Below, one piece after another: positions 1-6,618 of a stretch of DNA of 8,115 nt (the first letter of the stretch is position 1; the number at the start of each line of letters is the position of its first letter). Made by a program: the position numbers and the translations under genes. The notes beneath the pieces were generated by a model. It was not told the DNA's origin. It ran no database searches and saw only the letters and a program-made list of their open reading frames with translations. Location of the stretch: contig JAEWHQ010000077.1 of assembly GCA_023387715.1 (NCBI GenBank), forward strand, positions 1 through 8,115, in the 5' to 3' direction. Source of the DNA: Pseudomonadota bacterium (lineage in GTDB: Bacteria; Pseudomonadota; Alphaproteobacteria; Rhizobiales; Rhizobiaceae).

Positions 1-328
1 GATCATGACCAATCAATGAGGATGGGTAGCGGGTAAAAAGTGCAGGTTGTGCCGGACGTGGGCGACCTGTTTCTTCAATGTGGCTTGTATAGTTGAGACC
101 AACGCAAAGGATTTTTTCAGGATTATCAATCGGGGGTGATAGGGTGACATCAGTCAGCGCAATGGCTTCGCCTTTGCCTGCAAGTTCTTGCACTGCATTC
201 TCTTCAAGAACGGCGCGCAGATCGCTGAAGCGTTCTTTCAGAACCGCACCGGCATCAAGAACTATATCGCCTTCAACAGTGCCGTAGCTCTTTTGACCCG
301 ATTTGGTGGTGAATGAAACAAGACGCAC
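1..328 (-). CDS. Fumarylacetoacetate hydrolase (FAH) family protein, N-terminal part, cut by window edge
   Basis: Only the first 109 codons are present; the gene leaves the window at position 1. I read it from a GTG at 326-328, with a strong Shine-Dalgarno AAGGAG (335-340) six bases upstream. The protein begins MRLVSFTTKSGQKSYGTVEG. Near residues 76-88 it carries VGLNYTSHIEETG, the segment that opens the catalytic FAH domain, followed by PALFTRYPSSLIGHD. Family members of about 280 residues cleave or isomerise C-C bonds in acylpyruvates, 2-hydroxyhepta-2,4-diene-1,7-dioate and similar diketo acids, or dehydrate 2-keto-3-deoxy sugar acids, using a divalent metal. The metal-binding acidic residues lie beyond the edge, so activity cannot be judged. 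It starts 45 nt after the GntR gene on the same strand and probably belongs to the TRAP operon as its catabolic enzyme. The family call is firm; the substrate is unknown. Confidence 0.9.
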   Translation of the reverse strand, partial: MRLVSFTTKSGQKSYGTVEGDIVLDAGAVLKERFSDLRAVLEENAVQELAGKGEAIALTDVTLSPPIDNPEKILCVGLNYTSHIEETGRPRPAQPALFTRYPSSLIGHD

Positions 329-334
329 AGGGAT

Positions 335-340
335 CTCCTT
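335..340 (-). promoter_or_regulatory. Ribosome binding site that fixes the GTG start of the FAH-family gene
   Basis: AAGGAG on the minus strand lies six bases before the GTG at 326-328. No ATG is available at the N-terminus of this family sequence, so this site decides the start. Confidence 0.75.
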
Positions 341-373
341 ATAATTTGTGACGGGAGGTTGGTTTAAAAAGTT

Positions 374-1048
374 TTAAGCTGGCCAATTGGCGAGTAGGCC
401 GGCCTCGGTTGTCTCGTAATGAGCTTTTAACAGCGCGACGGCGCGCGGCGTGTCATGCGCCAGAACTGCTTCAAGCAAATCGGCATGTTCGGTTTCGACA
501 TCACGTTTAGCGGCGCGTGTCATAGGAACGGAATACACGCGGTAAATCTCTGTTGCAGAGCTTAGTTTTTCGCAAATATCGATCAACGCAGGAATACCGC
601 ACCCTGAGAGCAATTTAGAATGGAAGGTGCGATGCGCATTGAACCACTCGGGATTAGGCACTTCAGGGTTTTCAAGTGTTCGGCGCGGGATACGTGTCAT
701 TATGTGGTGCGCTGAAATTACTTCTGTTTCCCATTTTAAACCGCCCCGTTCAATGGCCAGCTGAAGCGCCAAAGACTCATTATGGCAACGCAAAAGCGTC
801 AGATCTTTAAGCTCGCTCCGTTCCAATTCTGGTATAGAAAAGCCTGAACCTGGTGTTGAGACGACAAGTCGATCCCCTGTGAGCAGGATCATAGCCTCAC
901 GCAAAACCGTCGTGCTTGCACCATATTCTTTGGCGAGAAGAGCAGGTCCGAGACGCATTCCTGGCTGGTAATGTCCATCGAATATGTTTTGACGGATTTG
1001 CTGATAAACATTCAGCGCTAAAGATTTTGCGTCAGCTTGTTTAGACAT
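374..1048 (-). CDS. GntR-family transcriptional regulator, FadR/FCD subfamily
   Basis: A 224-residue regulator of normal length for the FCD branch of GntR. Residues about 10-75 form the winged helix, with the recognition region around STTVLREAMILLTGDRLV (45-62) and the wing TPGSGF (65-70). Residues about 81-213 form the all-helical FCD ligand domain, ending in EHADLLEAVLAHDTPRA and LLKAHYETT. His139, His143 (HRTFH), His188 and His210 sit where FCD proteins place metal or ligand-binding residues; the first is usually Asp in the DxxxH form, and here it is His. Such proteins usually repress a neighbouring catabolic operon until a small carboxylate binds. The gene is 39 nt after dctM and 45 nt before the FAH gene, so it is probably co-transcribed and autoregulatory. 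The Shine-Dalgarno is weak (AAAGG about ten bases before the ATG). The inducer is unknown. Confidence 0.93.
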   Translation of the reverse strand: MSKQADAKSLALNVYQQIRQNIFDGHYQPGMRLGPALLAKEYGASTTVLREAMILLTGDRLVVSTPGSGFSIPELERSELKDLTLLRCHNESLALQLAIERGGLKWETEVISAHHIMTRIPRRTLENPEVPNPEWFNAHRTFHSKLLSGCGIPALIDICEKLSSATEIYRVYSVPMTRAAKRDVETEHADLLEAVLAHDTPRAVALLKAHYETTEAGLLANWPA

Positions 1049-1087
1049 GGATATATGACCTTTGCAGCTATGTTGTATAGGGGACGC

Positions 1088-2584
1088 TTAACGAACCATT
1101 TGTGATGGAAGCCAACTAACAAGATCAGGGAAGACCATAATTAGGATGACAACCACGAGCGCCAGTGGCACAAAAAGCAATACACCTGAAAATACATCTT
1201 GTAGAGTGATCCGATGACCGATGTTGACGGTTGGATCTTGCGCCATGCGGTGGCCTACAAAGACAAGCATGCCGATCGGTGGGGTAAGAATACTGATTTC
1301 CGCCATCAATACGAGAAAGACACCAAACCACATCGGATCATAACCGGCGCTAACTACAATAGGCATAATAAGTGGCACAGTGAGCAGCATCATCGCGATT
1401 GCATCCATGAACATGCCAAGAAGCAGATAAAAGAGTACAAGCAGAGTGAAGAAAAGCACGGTGTTATCCGAAACTTGCTGCATATAACTCGAAAGTAGTT
1501 GCGCAGCACCCGTGACCGCTAGAAGGCGCGAGAGAATAGCTGCGCCAATGAGTAACATAAGTACCGAGCCAAGCGCACTGAGCGTGCCGCGTGAGGCTTC
1601 TTTTAGTGAGGTGAAAAAAGTGCGTTTGTCTTGCACGGCAAAACAATAAAGTGCTGCACCCATTGCGCCAATTGAAGCACACTCGGTAACTGTCAGAAGA
1701 CCAAGCCCCATACCGCCGAAAGTAGCGATGATAAGTACAGGAACCGGCCAGGCAGAGCATACAATGCGCATTTTTTCGATAGGTGAAAGCTGGTCCTCTT
1801 GAGGACTTTCCTGATCCTTTTGAGTGCGTTTACCTTTTCCTACCCAATGTGGAAGTACCAAAGCTATAATGGCAACTGTGAGTACATAAGCAACTGTGAG
1901 CATAAGGCCGGGAATTGTGCCTGCAAGAAGTTGCGGACCTACAGGAACCTCTGCAAAACCGGCAAAGATTACCATCATAATGCTTGGTGGGATCAACTGG
2001 CCAATAGTACCTGCACTGAGTACAGCACCCATGGCAAGGCGTTTATCATAGCCTTGTTGAAGCATTTCAGCGATAGCAATGCGGCCAAGAGCATAAACGC
2101 AGCCCACAGTGGAACCGCTAATTGCACCAAGTCCAGCACCAGCAAGGTTAGTTGTGGCAGCAAGGTTACCCGGTAACCAGAAAAATAAAATTCGTGCTGC
2201 GGCAAAGAGCTTGGTCGTGATACCGGAATACCAAAGCATCAGTCCCATAAATATGAACATCGGCAGCACCACGTAAGTGGAACTAGAGGCAGTACTGTAG
2301 GGCATTTGCGCAAGGGTCGTTTCTAGAGCGCGCGTACCCATCAATGCATAGAGGCCAACCGCTCCTGAAAGCGCCATTGCTAGCCCTACCATCATGCCAA
2401 GTGCCATTAAGGAGAACATTAATCCCAGAACTGCAATGGCGTAAAAAGGACGAGGAATGTCCAGGAAAAACAAAACACCAAAGCAAAGGCCGATCACTGT
2501 GGTGATCAAAACTGTACTGACACGATGCCACGGATGAGGCGCTTGCACAGCGTTGTCTTTGTGCGAAATAGAGATATTAGTCAT
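1088..2584 (-). CDS. dctM: TRAP transporter large permease subunit (DctM family)
   Basis: A 498-residue polytopic inner-membrane protein, the ion-coupled translocation subunit of a TRAP uptake system. The two pseudo-symmetric family signatures are visible: GAISGSTVGCVYALG (153-167) with AGTIGQLIPPS (191-201), and GMFMDAIAMMLLTVP (390-404) with EISILTPPIGM (429-439). The LIPPS and TPPIG loops are the helix-break motifs associated with sodium and substrate passage in this family. A charged loop (about 249-272) separates the halves. It is longer than the commonest DctM proteins (about 430 residues) because of an N-terminal extension and this loop. I place the start at the ATG 2582-2584, with GGAGG (2591-2595) six bases upstream, rather than at an upstream TTG (2659) that would lie far inside dctQ. 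The start overlaps the dctQ stop by 8 nt, indicating translational coupling. Confidence 0.95.
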   Translation of the reverse strand: MTNISISHKDNAVQAPHPWHRVSTVLITTVIGLCFGVLFFLDIPRPFYAIAVLGLMFSLMALGMMVGLAMALSGAVGLYALMGTRALETTLAQMPYSTASSSTYVVLPMFIFMGLMLWYSGITTKLFAAARILFFWLPGNLAATTNLAGAGLGAISGSTVGCVYALGRIAIAEMLQQGYDKRLAMGAVLSAGTIGQLIPPSIMMVIFAGFAEVPVGPQLLAGTIPGLMLTVAYVLTVAIIALVLPHWVGKGKRTQKDQESPQEDQLSPIEKMRIVCSAWPVPVLIIATFGGMGLGLLTVTECASIGAMGAALYCFAVQDKRTFFTSLKEASRGTLSALGSVLMLLIGAAILSRLLAVTGAAQLLSSYMQQVSDNTVLFFTLLVLFYLLLGMFMDAIAMMLLTVPLIMPIVVSAGYDPMWFGVFLVLMAEISILTPPIGMLVFVGHRMAQDPTVNIGHRITLQDVFSGVLLFVPLALVVVILIMVFPDLVSWLPSQMVR

Positions 2585-3119
2585 TAGCGGCCTCCGTCGT
2601 GTCGCTGGAAAGTTCTTCAGCGCCACCAGCTTTGAGGATTGTGTAAAGACGTAAGGCAATTACACAGGCAAAACTTAAAAAACCAATGGCAGCAACAAAA
2701 CGCACGGGCCAAGTAATAATTTTAAAAGCACCAGCATATTCGCCGTCTTGGTAACTTTCAATGGCCACTTCGAGCCCAATCCAAGACATTTGCAGCAAGA
2801 AAAATGCTGCACAGCATCCCACAATCACCTCAGCAATGAGACGTGATTTAGAGCCTAACACTTCAGTCAATATGGTGACACGCACATGCTCATTCTTTAG
2901 AGCAGCCCACCAGATTCCTACAAAAGTCATTGGCACCATCAACCAATGCTCAGTCACCTCCATCACACCTGGAATTGGTTTATTAAAGATATTTCGCGAC
3001 AAAACATCCGAAAAAATTAGCAAAATAAGAGCAATAATACAGAAGGTGCCGAGACCGACAAACACTGTCTTGCCCAAGCGCCAACGCACAATTTGAGGGC
3101 GTGTAGTTAAAGTTTTCAT
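2577..3119 (-). CDS. dctQ: TRAP transporter small membrane subunit (DctQ family)
   Basis: A 180-residue, four-helix integral membrane protein, normal for DctQ. Membrane segments lie near residues 18-37, 57-75, 93-117 and 138-158. Family hallmarks are DVLSRN (38-43), PIPGVMEVTE (48-57), EHVRV (77-81) and a final WPVRFVAAIGF stretch (137-147). DctQ packs against DctM as a scaffold for the substrate-binding protein. It lies 70 nt after dctP, and its last codons overlap the dctM start by 8 nt. The ATG 3117-3119 is the only credible start because an in-frame TGA lies three codons upstream. The leader before it is pyrimidine-rich and has no GGAGG-like site, only GTGAG. Translation may therefore be modest or depend on upstream translation. 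Confidence 0.94.
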   Translation of the reverse strand: MKTLTTRPQIVRWRLGKTVFVGLGTFCIIALILLIFSDVLSRNIFNKPIPGVMEVTEHWLMVPMTFVGIWWAALKNEHVRVTILTEVLGSKSRLIAEVIVGCCAAFFLLQMSWIGLEVAIESYQDGEYAGAFKIITWPVRFVAAIGFLSFACVIALRLYTILKAGGAEELSSDTTEAAND

Positions 3120-3189
3120 GGGGACTCACAAAAAGAAGGAGAAAGAGGGAACGCCAAACAAACGCACCCTCAGCGAGCAGTGGTCGCCA

Positions 3190-4395
3190 TTATTTTTGTT
3201 TGTTTGCGTAAGGCAGAACGATTTCGTTCAAAATGATCTCTTTCAACGGTGCAAAATCAGGCATTTGACCATTTTGCGAGATGAAGGAGCTCCAAGAGTC
3301 GTAGTCTCCGCCAAAGCCAAGATCTTTTTCAAGACGAGCTTGCCATTTCTGACGCGTTTGCTCGAGACGATTCACCTGATCGGCGGCATCTTTCACATCA
3401 GCAGGTGCTTTATGTGCAGCCTCTGCGCGAACAGCGTCATGGTAGCTTTGTACTTTTTGCATCACCTCAGCATCGGGTATTGTATAAGTGACACCATTTT
3501 TAGTGCTGGTAACAGCGGTGGTATATTGCTGCGTAAGCGCCGTTTGAAGCAGTTCAGCAGCATAAGCCGCAGTTTCATCCCAGATAATGTCTTTCACATC
3601 TTCAGGGAAAGAATCCCAAGTGTCTTTATTAAAACCGTAAAGCGCTTGTGAATAAGCAGTCAGACCAATGCCGAGGTTAAAATATTTTCCGTGGTCAAAC
3701 ACACCGTTGGCACCTGCATCGGCGATATGCCCCATCCAGCAATCAATGACACCAGATTGAAAGGCTTGATACACTTCTGTGATTGGCAATGAAACGGGTG
3801 TAAGGCCAAGGTTTTGAGCTTCTCCAGTCCAAGTCGAACCGGCAACACGGCTGCGTTTGCCTGCCATATCCGCGAGAGTTTCGTTGTTGCTCTTACAGAG
3901 TAGGCCATAAGCGCCACTGATTGAGAAAGACGGCATCACCGGCTGAATTCCAGCTTGGGTAAACTGATTAGTGTGCGCTTCAAGCCCAGTTGTCCATTCG
4001 AAATGCGAGAGTGCAGTCGTTGCAAATTCGAGGATAGGGTTTTGGTTGGTCGGTATGGCGAGACTGCCTTGCCATTCATCAACCGAAAACTTAGCAGGCT
4101 CATAGGAAGGCAGCACGAAGCCGAAGTCAAAGAGACCAGCTCCCAGCGCCGAGGTCATTTCTTTGGTGGGAACCAGACTGCCAGCATAAAAATACTCAAA
4201 CGTGATCTTACCTTCTGTACGGGCTTCGATACGTGCGGTGTAAGCTTCCATCGGCGTCGTAAACCAGTTGTCTGGCCCGTATAGTGATGCGACGCGCAAT
4301 TTCATTGGCTTCATATCAGCCAGTGTGCCTGCAACCGCAGGCAGAGCCGTAGCCGAAAGCAAGATAGCCATAAGACCGAAAGTATTTAATTTCAC
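3190..4395 (-). CDS. dctP: TRAP transporter periplasmic substrate-binding protein (DctP family)
   Basis: A 401-residue periplasmic solute receptor that delivers an organic acid to the DctQM membrane complex. Residues 1-22 form a signal peptide (MKLNTFGLMAILLSATALPA, cleavage likely after AVA). The mature part has family features: MKLRVASLYGPDN (31-43), a GKITFEYFYAGSL segment (62-74), MAGKRSRVAGS (177-187) with an Arg (about 183) in the place of the conserved carboxylate-binding Arg, and ITEVYQAFQSGVIDCWMG (205-222). It is somewhat longer than the usual 330-350 residues, mainly in the helical C-terminal third. I place the start at GTG 4393-4395, preceded by AGGGAGG (4404-4410) eight bases upstream and immediately followed by the signal peptide. 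An upstream in-frame TTG at 4452 would bury the signal peptide and lacks such a site. The ligand cannot be predicted from sequence alone. Confidence 0.93.
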   Translation of the reverse strand: MKLNTFGLMAILLSATALPAVAGTLADMKPMKLRVASLYGPDNWFTTPMEAYTARIEARTEGKITFEYFYAGSLVPTKEMTSALGAGLFDFGFVLPSYEPAKFSVDEWQGSLAIPTNQNPILEFATTALSHFEWTTGLEAHTNQFTQAGIQPVMPSFSISGAYGLLCKSNNETLADMAGKRSRVAGSTWTGEAQNLGLTPVSLPITEVYQAFQSGVIDCWMGHIADAGANGVFDHGKYFNLGIGLTAYSQALYGFNKDTWDSFPEDVKDIIWDETAAYAAELLQTALTQQYTTAVTSTKNGVTYTIPDAEVMQKVQSYHDAVRAEAAHKAPADVKDAADQVNRLEQTRQKWQARLEKDLGFGGDYDSWSSFISQNGQMPDFAPLKEIILNEIVLPYANKQK

Positions 4396-4403
4396 AGGTG
4401 ATC

Positions 4404-4410
4404 CCTCCCT
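4404..4410 (-). promoter_or_regulatory. Ribosome binding site that fixes the GTG start of dctP
   Basis: AGGGAGG on the minus strand is eight bases before the GTG at 4393-4395 and directly precedes the signal-peptide coding sequence. It supports this start over the upstream TTG at 4452. Confidence 0.75.
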
Positions 4411-4492
4411 AAACGAACCATATGCAAGAGTTTGCCGGCCCCCGACCTGCAAACGATTCTATATATACATATATATTATCATTTTAAAATAG

Positions 4493-4522
4493 ATTATTTA
4501 TACAAAAATATATTTTTGTCGA
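4493..4522 (-). promoter_or_regulatory. Candidate promoter of the TRAP operon
   Basis: On the minus strand TCGACA (4517-4522, five of six matches to TTGACA) is followed after 18 bases by AATAAT (4493-4498, five of six matches to TATAAT). Transcription from here would leave a leader of roughly 90 nt before the dctP GTG. Other boxes are possible in this AT-rich region, notably an exact TATAAT at 4539-4544 that lacks a convincing -35 partner. The prediction rests on consensus matching only. Confidence 0.4.
4502..4519. promoter_or_regulatory. Perfect 18-bp palindrome, candidate operator of the TRAP operon
   Basis: ACAAAAATATATTTTTGT is identical to its reverse complement over all 18 bases. It occupies almost the whole spacer between the candidate -35 and -10 boxes upstream of dctP, the classical position of a repressor site. 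With the next bases the minus strand also reads TTGTATA (4499-4505), and the same heptamer occurs at 1073-1079 (plus strand) just before the GntR gene. Dimeric GntR/FCD regulators bind short AT-containing inverted repeats, so the encoded regulator is the obvious candidate. That link is inference, and AT-rich palindromes can also arise by chance. Confidence 0.45.
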
Positions 4523-4591
4523 TTTAGCAGCATTCGTCATTATATTCTGAGGTTAATAGAACGTTACAGACTCGTCCTATGCCGGTCTTGA
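4523..4591. other. AT-leaning spacer upstream of the TRAP promoter
   Basis: This stretch separates the candidate TRAP promoter from the decayed insertion-sequence region. It holds an isolated TATAAT (minus strand, 4539-4544) and no reading frame or repeat that I can support. Confidence 0.4.
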
Positions 4592-5088
4592 TACCAATTA
4601 GAAAAGGCTGTAGCTGAAAGGGAAACTATCACTGAATGCTACCGTACGAAGGGTGAATAGCGCATCATCGAGTTGCGGTATCGGCTCAGCAGAAACCAAC
4701 TAGATTACCAAACATTCAGCATGGATAACAAAGCTTGAAGTGGCTATGAATGCTGCTATTTAGATGCCTGTTCGTAACCTGCTGCTCACAGGTGGCATTT
4801 CTACTCCGCGAGTAAGAGCAGCCTGCCGCTCCTCCCGCCACCAAAACGTGGCGCGCGTAAGCCGTCATAAGCTTTGGTATAAATGCACCAACTGAAACAG
4901 CTGGTCGTCTCGAACTAATGAGCTTCATCTCTGACGACTTACGTATCAGCTTTCGTTGTCGTGATGCATCCACCTTGTCTCTTATATCTGCAGCACTTGG
5001 TGAAACCGATGCCTATCTGACTTTAGGTGACATGCGACATGGGATGTCACGGCGCGATTGCTATTCTCAGCATTGCGCATACAATTGA
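4592..5088 (+). pseudogene. Decayed IS3-family transposase (orfB) remnant
   Basis: This is the only coding-like signal on the plus strand. One frame (4592 to about 4872) reads YQLEKAVAERETI, RIIELRYRLSRNQLDYQ (4661-4711), a GY pair (4742-4747), RWHFY (4790-4804) and KRGARKPS-stop-ALV (4844-4879). It is broken by stops at 4658, 4736, 4775 and 4868. A second frame (about 4873-5088) then reads FGINAPTE and GRLELMSFISDDL. From memory of the family, IS3/IS407-type orfB proteins run in the same order: RRACxLxGLSRSxLxY, FGYRRL, RVYRLYREEGL, RRGGRKRALGTRAP, then RWSLDFVSDxL. The order and approximate spacing agree, but identity is low, and the first catalytic Asp (DFVSD) appears as Ser (SFISD). No terminal inverted repeats or target duplications were found. 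The relic is non-functional if the identification is right. It lies exactly between two operons of the opposite strand. Confidence 0.5.
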
Positions 5089-5278
5089 TTGTGACAAAAG
5101 ATATATCATATAAAAAATAAAAAACTCTATTGGTTTATATTAATAGGCAATATCCATTAAAAGGATATTGCCTATTTTCCAATAAATAGAAATAAAATTA
5201 AATATCTTATCCCAACGAAAGATACATGTATTTTCTAAAGAACATTCCCATACGTTAATTCCTCATATGTCCTGTTGT
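5089..5278. other. AT-rich 3' spacer of the aminotransferase operon
   Basis: No gene is visible here. The stretch is very AT-rich and contains the perfect hairpin at 5142-5176; nothing else stands out. Confidence 0.6.
5142..5176. terminator. Perfect 14-bp hairpin, probable terminator of the aminotransferase operon
   Basis: AATAGGCAATATCC (5142-5155) and GGATATTGCCTATT (5163-5176) are exact reverse complements around a 7-nt loop. It lies 103 bp downstream of the aminotransferase stop. On the plus strand the stem runs into TTTT (5175-5178). On the minus strand, the direction of the operon, it is followed by the AT-rich but not T-rich sequence AATATAAACC. It could terminate either strand, act as an mRNA 3'-end stabiliser, or both. 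The stem has only five G/C pairs, so it is weaker than a typical intrinsic terminator. Confidence 0.5.
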
Positions 5279-6604
5279 TTAAGCGATAACATCATCTATT
5301 GCTTTCGCTAGCGTAGACACTAAAAAATCAATTTCATCATTCGTAATAATATAATGCGGAGCGATCAGTATGTGATCTCCAATTTGTCCATCAATTGTAC
5401 CTCCGCCAGGATAAATCAATAATCCATGCTCCATAGCTCTCCGCTTGATAGCGGCATTTAATTGTCGCCTTGGCTCAAACGCTTTTTTATCTGCTCGATT
5501 TTCCACCAGCTCCAATCCAACAAACAAGCCGCGCCCCCTGATATCCCCGACATGCGGATGCTGGCCTAATCTTGCTTCCAGCTGTTGACGCAGTAATGTA
5601 CCCTGCCTTGCAGAGGCTTCAATCAAAGCGTCTTTCACAACTACTTTCTGAACAGCAAGAGCTGCTGCACATGCAACCGGATGCCCGACAAATGTATGAC
5701 CATGCACAAAAGCACCAGTACCGTCGCAGAAACTATCAAATATTTCCTGTCGGCACAGAACTGCGCCAAGCGGCACATAACCAGCGCCCAATCCTTTAGC
5801 AATAATAAGAATATCCGGAACGATGCCCTCTTGTGTGAAAGCGTGCAGAGTACCTGTACGCCCCATTCCACACATAACTTCATCTAGTATGAGAATAACC
5901 CCATGACGATCACAAATCTCGCGAATAGATTTAAAATATCCCGCTTCAGCAGCCACACAACCGAGCGTTGCCCCCACAACAGTTTCAGCGATAAAACAAG
6001 AAACATTCTGTGGTCCGAGACGTAAAATCTCTTCTTCTAGCTGTGCGGCCATACGTTGTCCGTACTCAGCAGGGCTTTCATCAACTCTAGCGCCGCGATA
6101 CAAATAACATGGATCTATGTGCGATGTGCCCGGGAGCATTAACGCGCCATAGGTTGCCCTCCGCCACATATTGCCACCAGAAGAAAGGGCTCCTAAAGTA
6201 TTACCATGATATGATTGTCGCCTCGCAATAATATGCGTACGGTTTGGTTCCCCGCGCTCACGGTGACAACTATGTGCCATCTTCAAGGCTGTTTCGACCG
6301 CCTCTGACCCATCACAAGTGAAATAGGTTTTAGTCAACTGGTAATCAGTACTTGCACATAGAAACTCTGCAAGCTCCTCTGCGGCACTCGTGGTAAAAAA
6401 GCTTGTATGCGCGTAAGCAAGTTTTTCAGCCTGCTCCTTTATCGCTTCAATCACTTCTGCATTACCATGACCAATACATGAAACAGCAGCTCCGCCACAA
6501 GCATCCAAATAGGCGTTACCTTTTTTGTCATATATGGTGGACGCAGCGGCATGACTTGCCATTAATGGAGTACTTTTCGCAGAACGGTGAAAAACATAGC
6601 TCAT
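5279..6604 (-). CDS. Class III PLP-dependent aminotransferase, substrate unknown
   Basis: A 441-residue cytosolic fold-type I enzyme of normal length for class III (omega-) aminotransferases. Visible are the N-terminal YLDACGGAAVSCIGHGN segment (32-48), CDGSEAVETALK (97-108) that holds the PLP phosphate, YHG (132-134), the PLP-contacting Asp241 in ILILDEVMCGMGRTG (237-251), the Schiff-base Lys270 in IIAKGLGAGYVPLGA (267-281), and HGHTFVGHP (301-309). All key residues are present, so it should be active. I place the start at ATG 6602-6604 with AGGAA (6612-6616) seven bases upstream; a TTG at 6622 would overlap the preceding gene and lacks such a site. It follows the FAD oxidoreductase by 14 nt, so it probably transaminates the amine or amino acid made or used by that dehydrogenase. 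Omega-amino-acid, diamine or aspartate-like substrates are possible; sequence does not decide. Confidence 0.93.
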   Translation of the reverse strand: MSYVFHRSAKSTPLMASHAAASTIYDKKGNAYLDACGGAAVSCIGHGNAEVIEAIKEQAEKLAYAHTSFFTTSAAEELAEFLCASTDYQLTKTYFTCDGSEAVETALKMAHSCHRERGEPNRTHIIARRQSYHGNTLGALSSGGNMWRRATYGALMLPGTSHIDPCYLYRGARVDESPAEYGQRMAAQLEEEILRLGPQNVSCFIAETVVGATLGCVAAEAGYFKSIREICDRHGVILILDEVMCGMGRTGTLHAFTQEGIVPDILIIAKGLGAGYVPLGAVLCRQEIFDSFCDGTGAFVHGHTFVGHPVACAAALAVQKVVVKDALIEASARQGTLLRQQLEARLGQHPHVGDIRGRGLFVGLELVENRADKKAFEPRRQLNAAIKRRAMEHGLLIYPGGGTIDGQIGDHILIAPHYIITNDEIDFLVSTLAKAIDDVIA

Positions 6605-6611
6605 AGAAATG

Positions 6612-6616
6612 TTCCT
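6612..6616 (-). promoter_or_regulatory. Ribosome binding site that fixes the aminotransferase start
   Basis: AGGAA lies seven bases before the ATG at 6602-6604, inside the 14-nt gap after the oxidoreductase stop. It decides between this ATG and the TTG six codons upstream. Confidence 0.7.
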
Positions 6617-6618
6617 AT

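Noticed and set aside
93..287. A 64-codon plus-strand frame at the left end
   Set aside because: It is the antisense of the FAH-family N-terminus, which has a strong ribosome binding site and a family motif on the other strand.
1214..1498. Plus-strand open frames across dctM, dctQ and dctP (for example 1214-1498, 1799-2176, 2761-3096, 3118-3651)
   Set aside because: They are antisense shadows of clearly recognised transporter genes, with no family resemblance of their own.
2585..2659. TTG start at 2659 giving a 523-residue dctM product
   Set aside because: It would overlap dctQ by 83 nt. The ATG at 2584 has GGAGG six bases upstream and the usual small overlap.
4396..4452. TTG start at 4452 giving a 420-residue dctP product
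   Set aside because: The extra 19 residues would precede the signal peptide. The GTG at 4395 has an AGGGAGG site and begins directly with the signal sequence.
4460..4477. Alternating AT tract (TATATATACATATATATT) upstream of dctP
   Set aside because: It is low-complexity sequence in the probable leader; it gives overlapping trivial inverted repeats and no specific site could be supported.
4716..4973. An 85-codon minus-strand open frame in the gap between the two operons
   Set aside because: It has no recognisable domain, low-complexity cysteine and arginine composition and no ribosome binding site. It is antisense to the better-supported decayed transposase signal.
4976..4986. TGTCTCTTATA, resembling part of the Tn5/IS50 mosaic end
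   Set aside because: Only 11 bases match, the rest diverges, there is no partner end, and it lies inside the putative IS3-like relic; chance is more likely.
5027..5050. Inverted repeat GTGACAT ... ATGTCAC with a 10-nt loop
   Set aside because: The stem is only 7 bp, no T-run follows, and it lies within the decayed coding-like stretch; it is not distinguishable from chance.
5081..5092. ACAATTGATTGT, a short 5-bp inverted repeat
   Set aside because: It is far from any start on the correct strand and too short to support as an operator.
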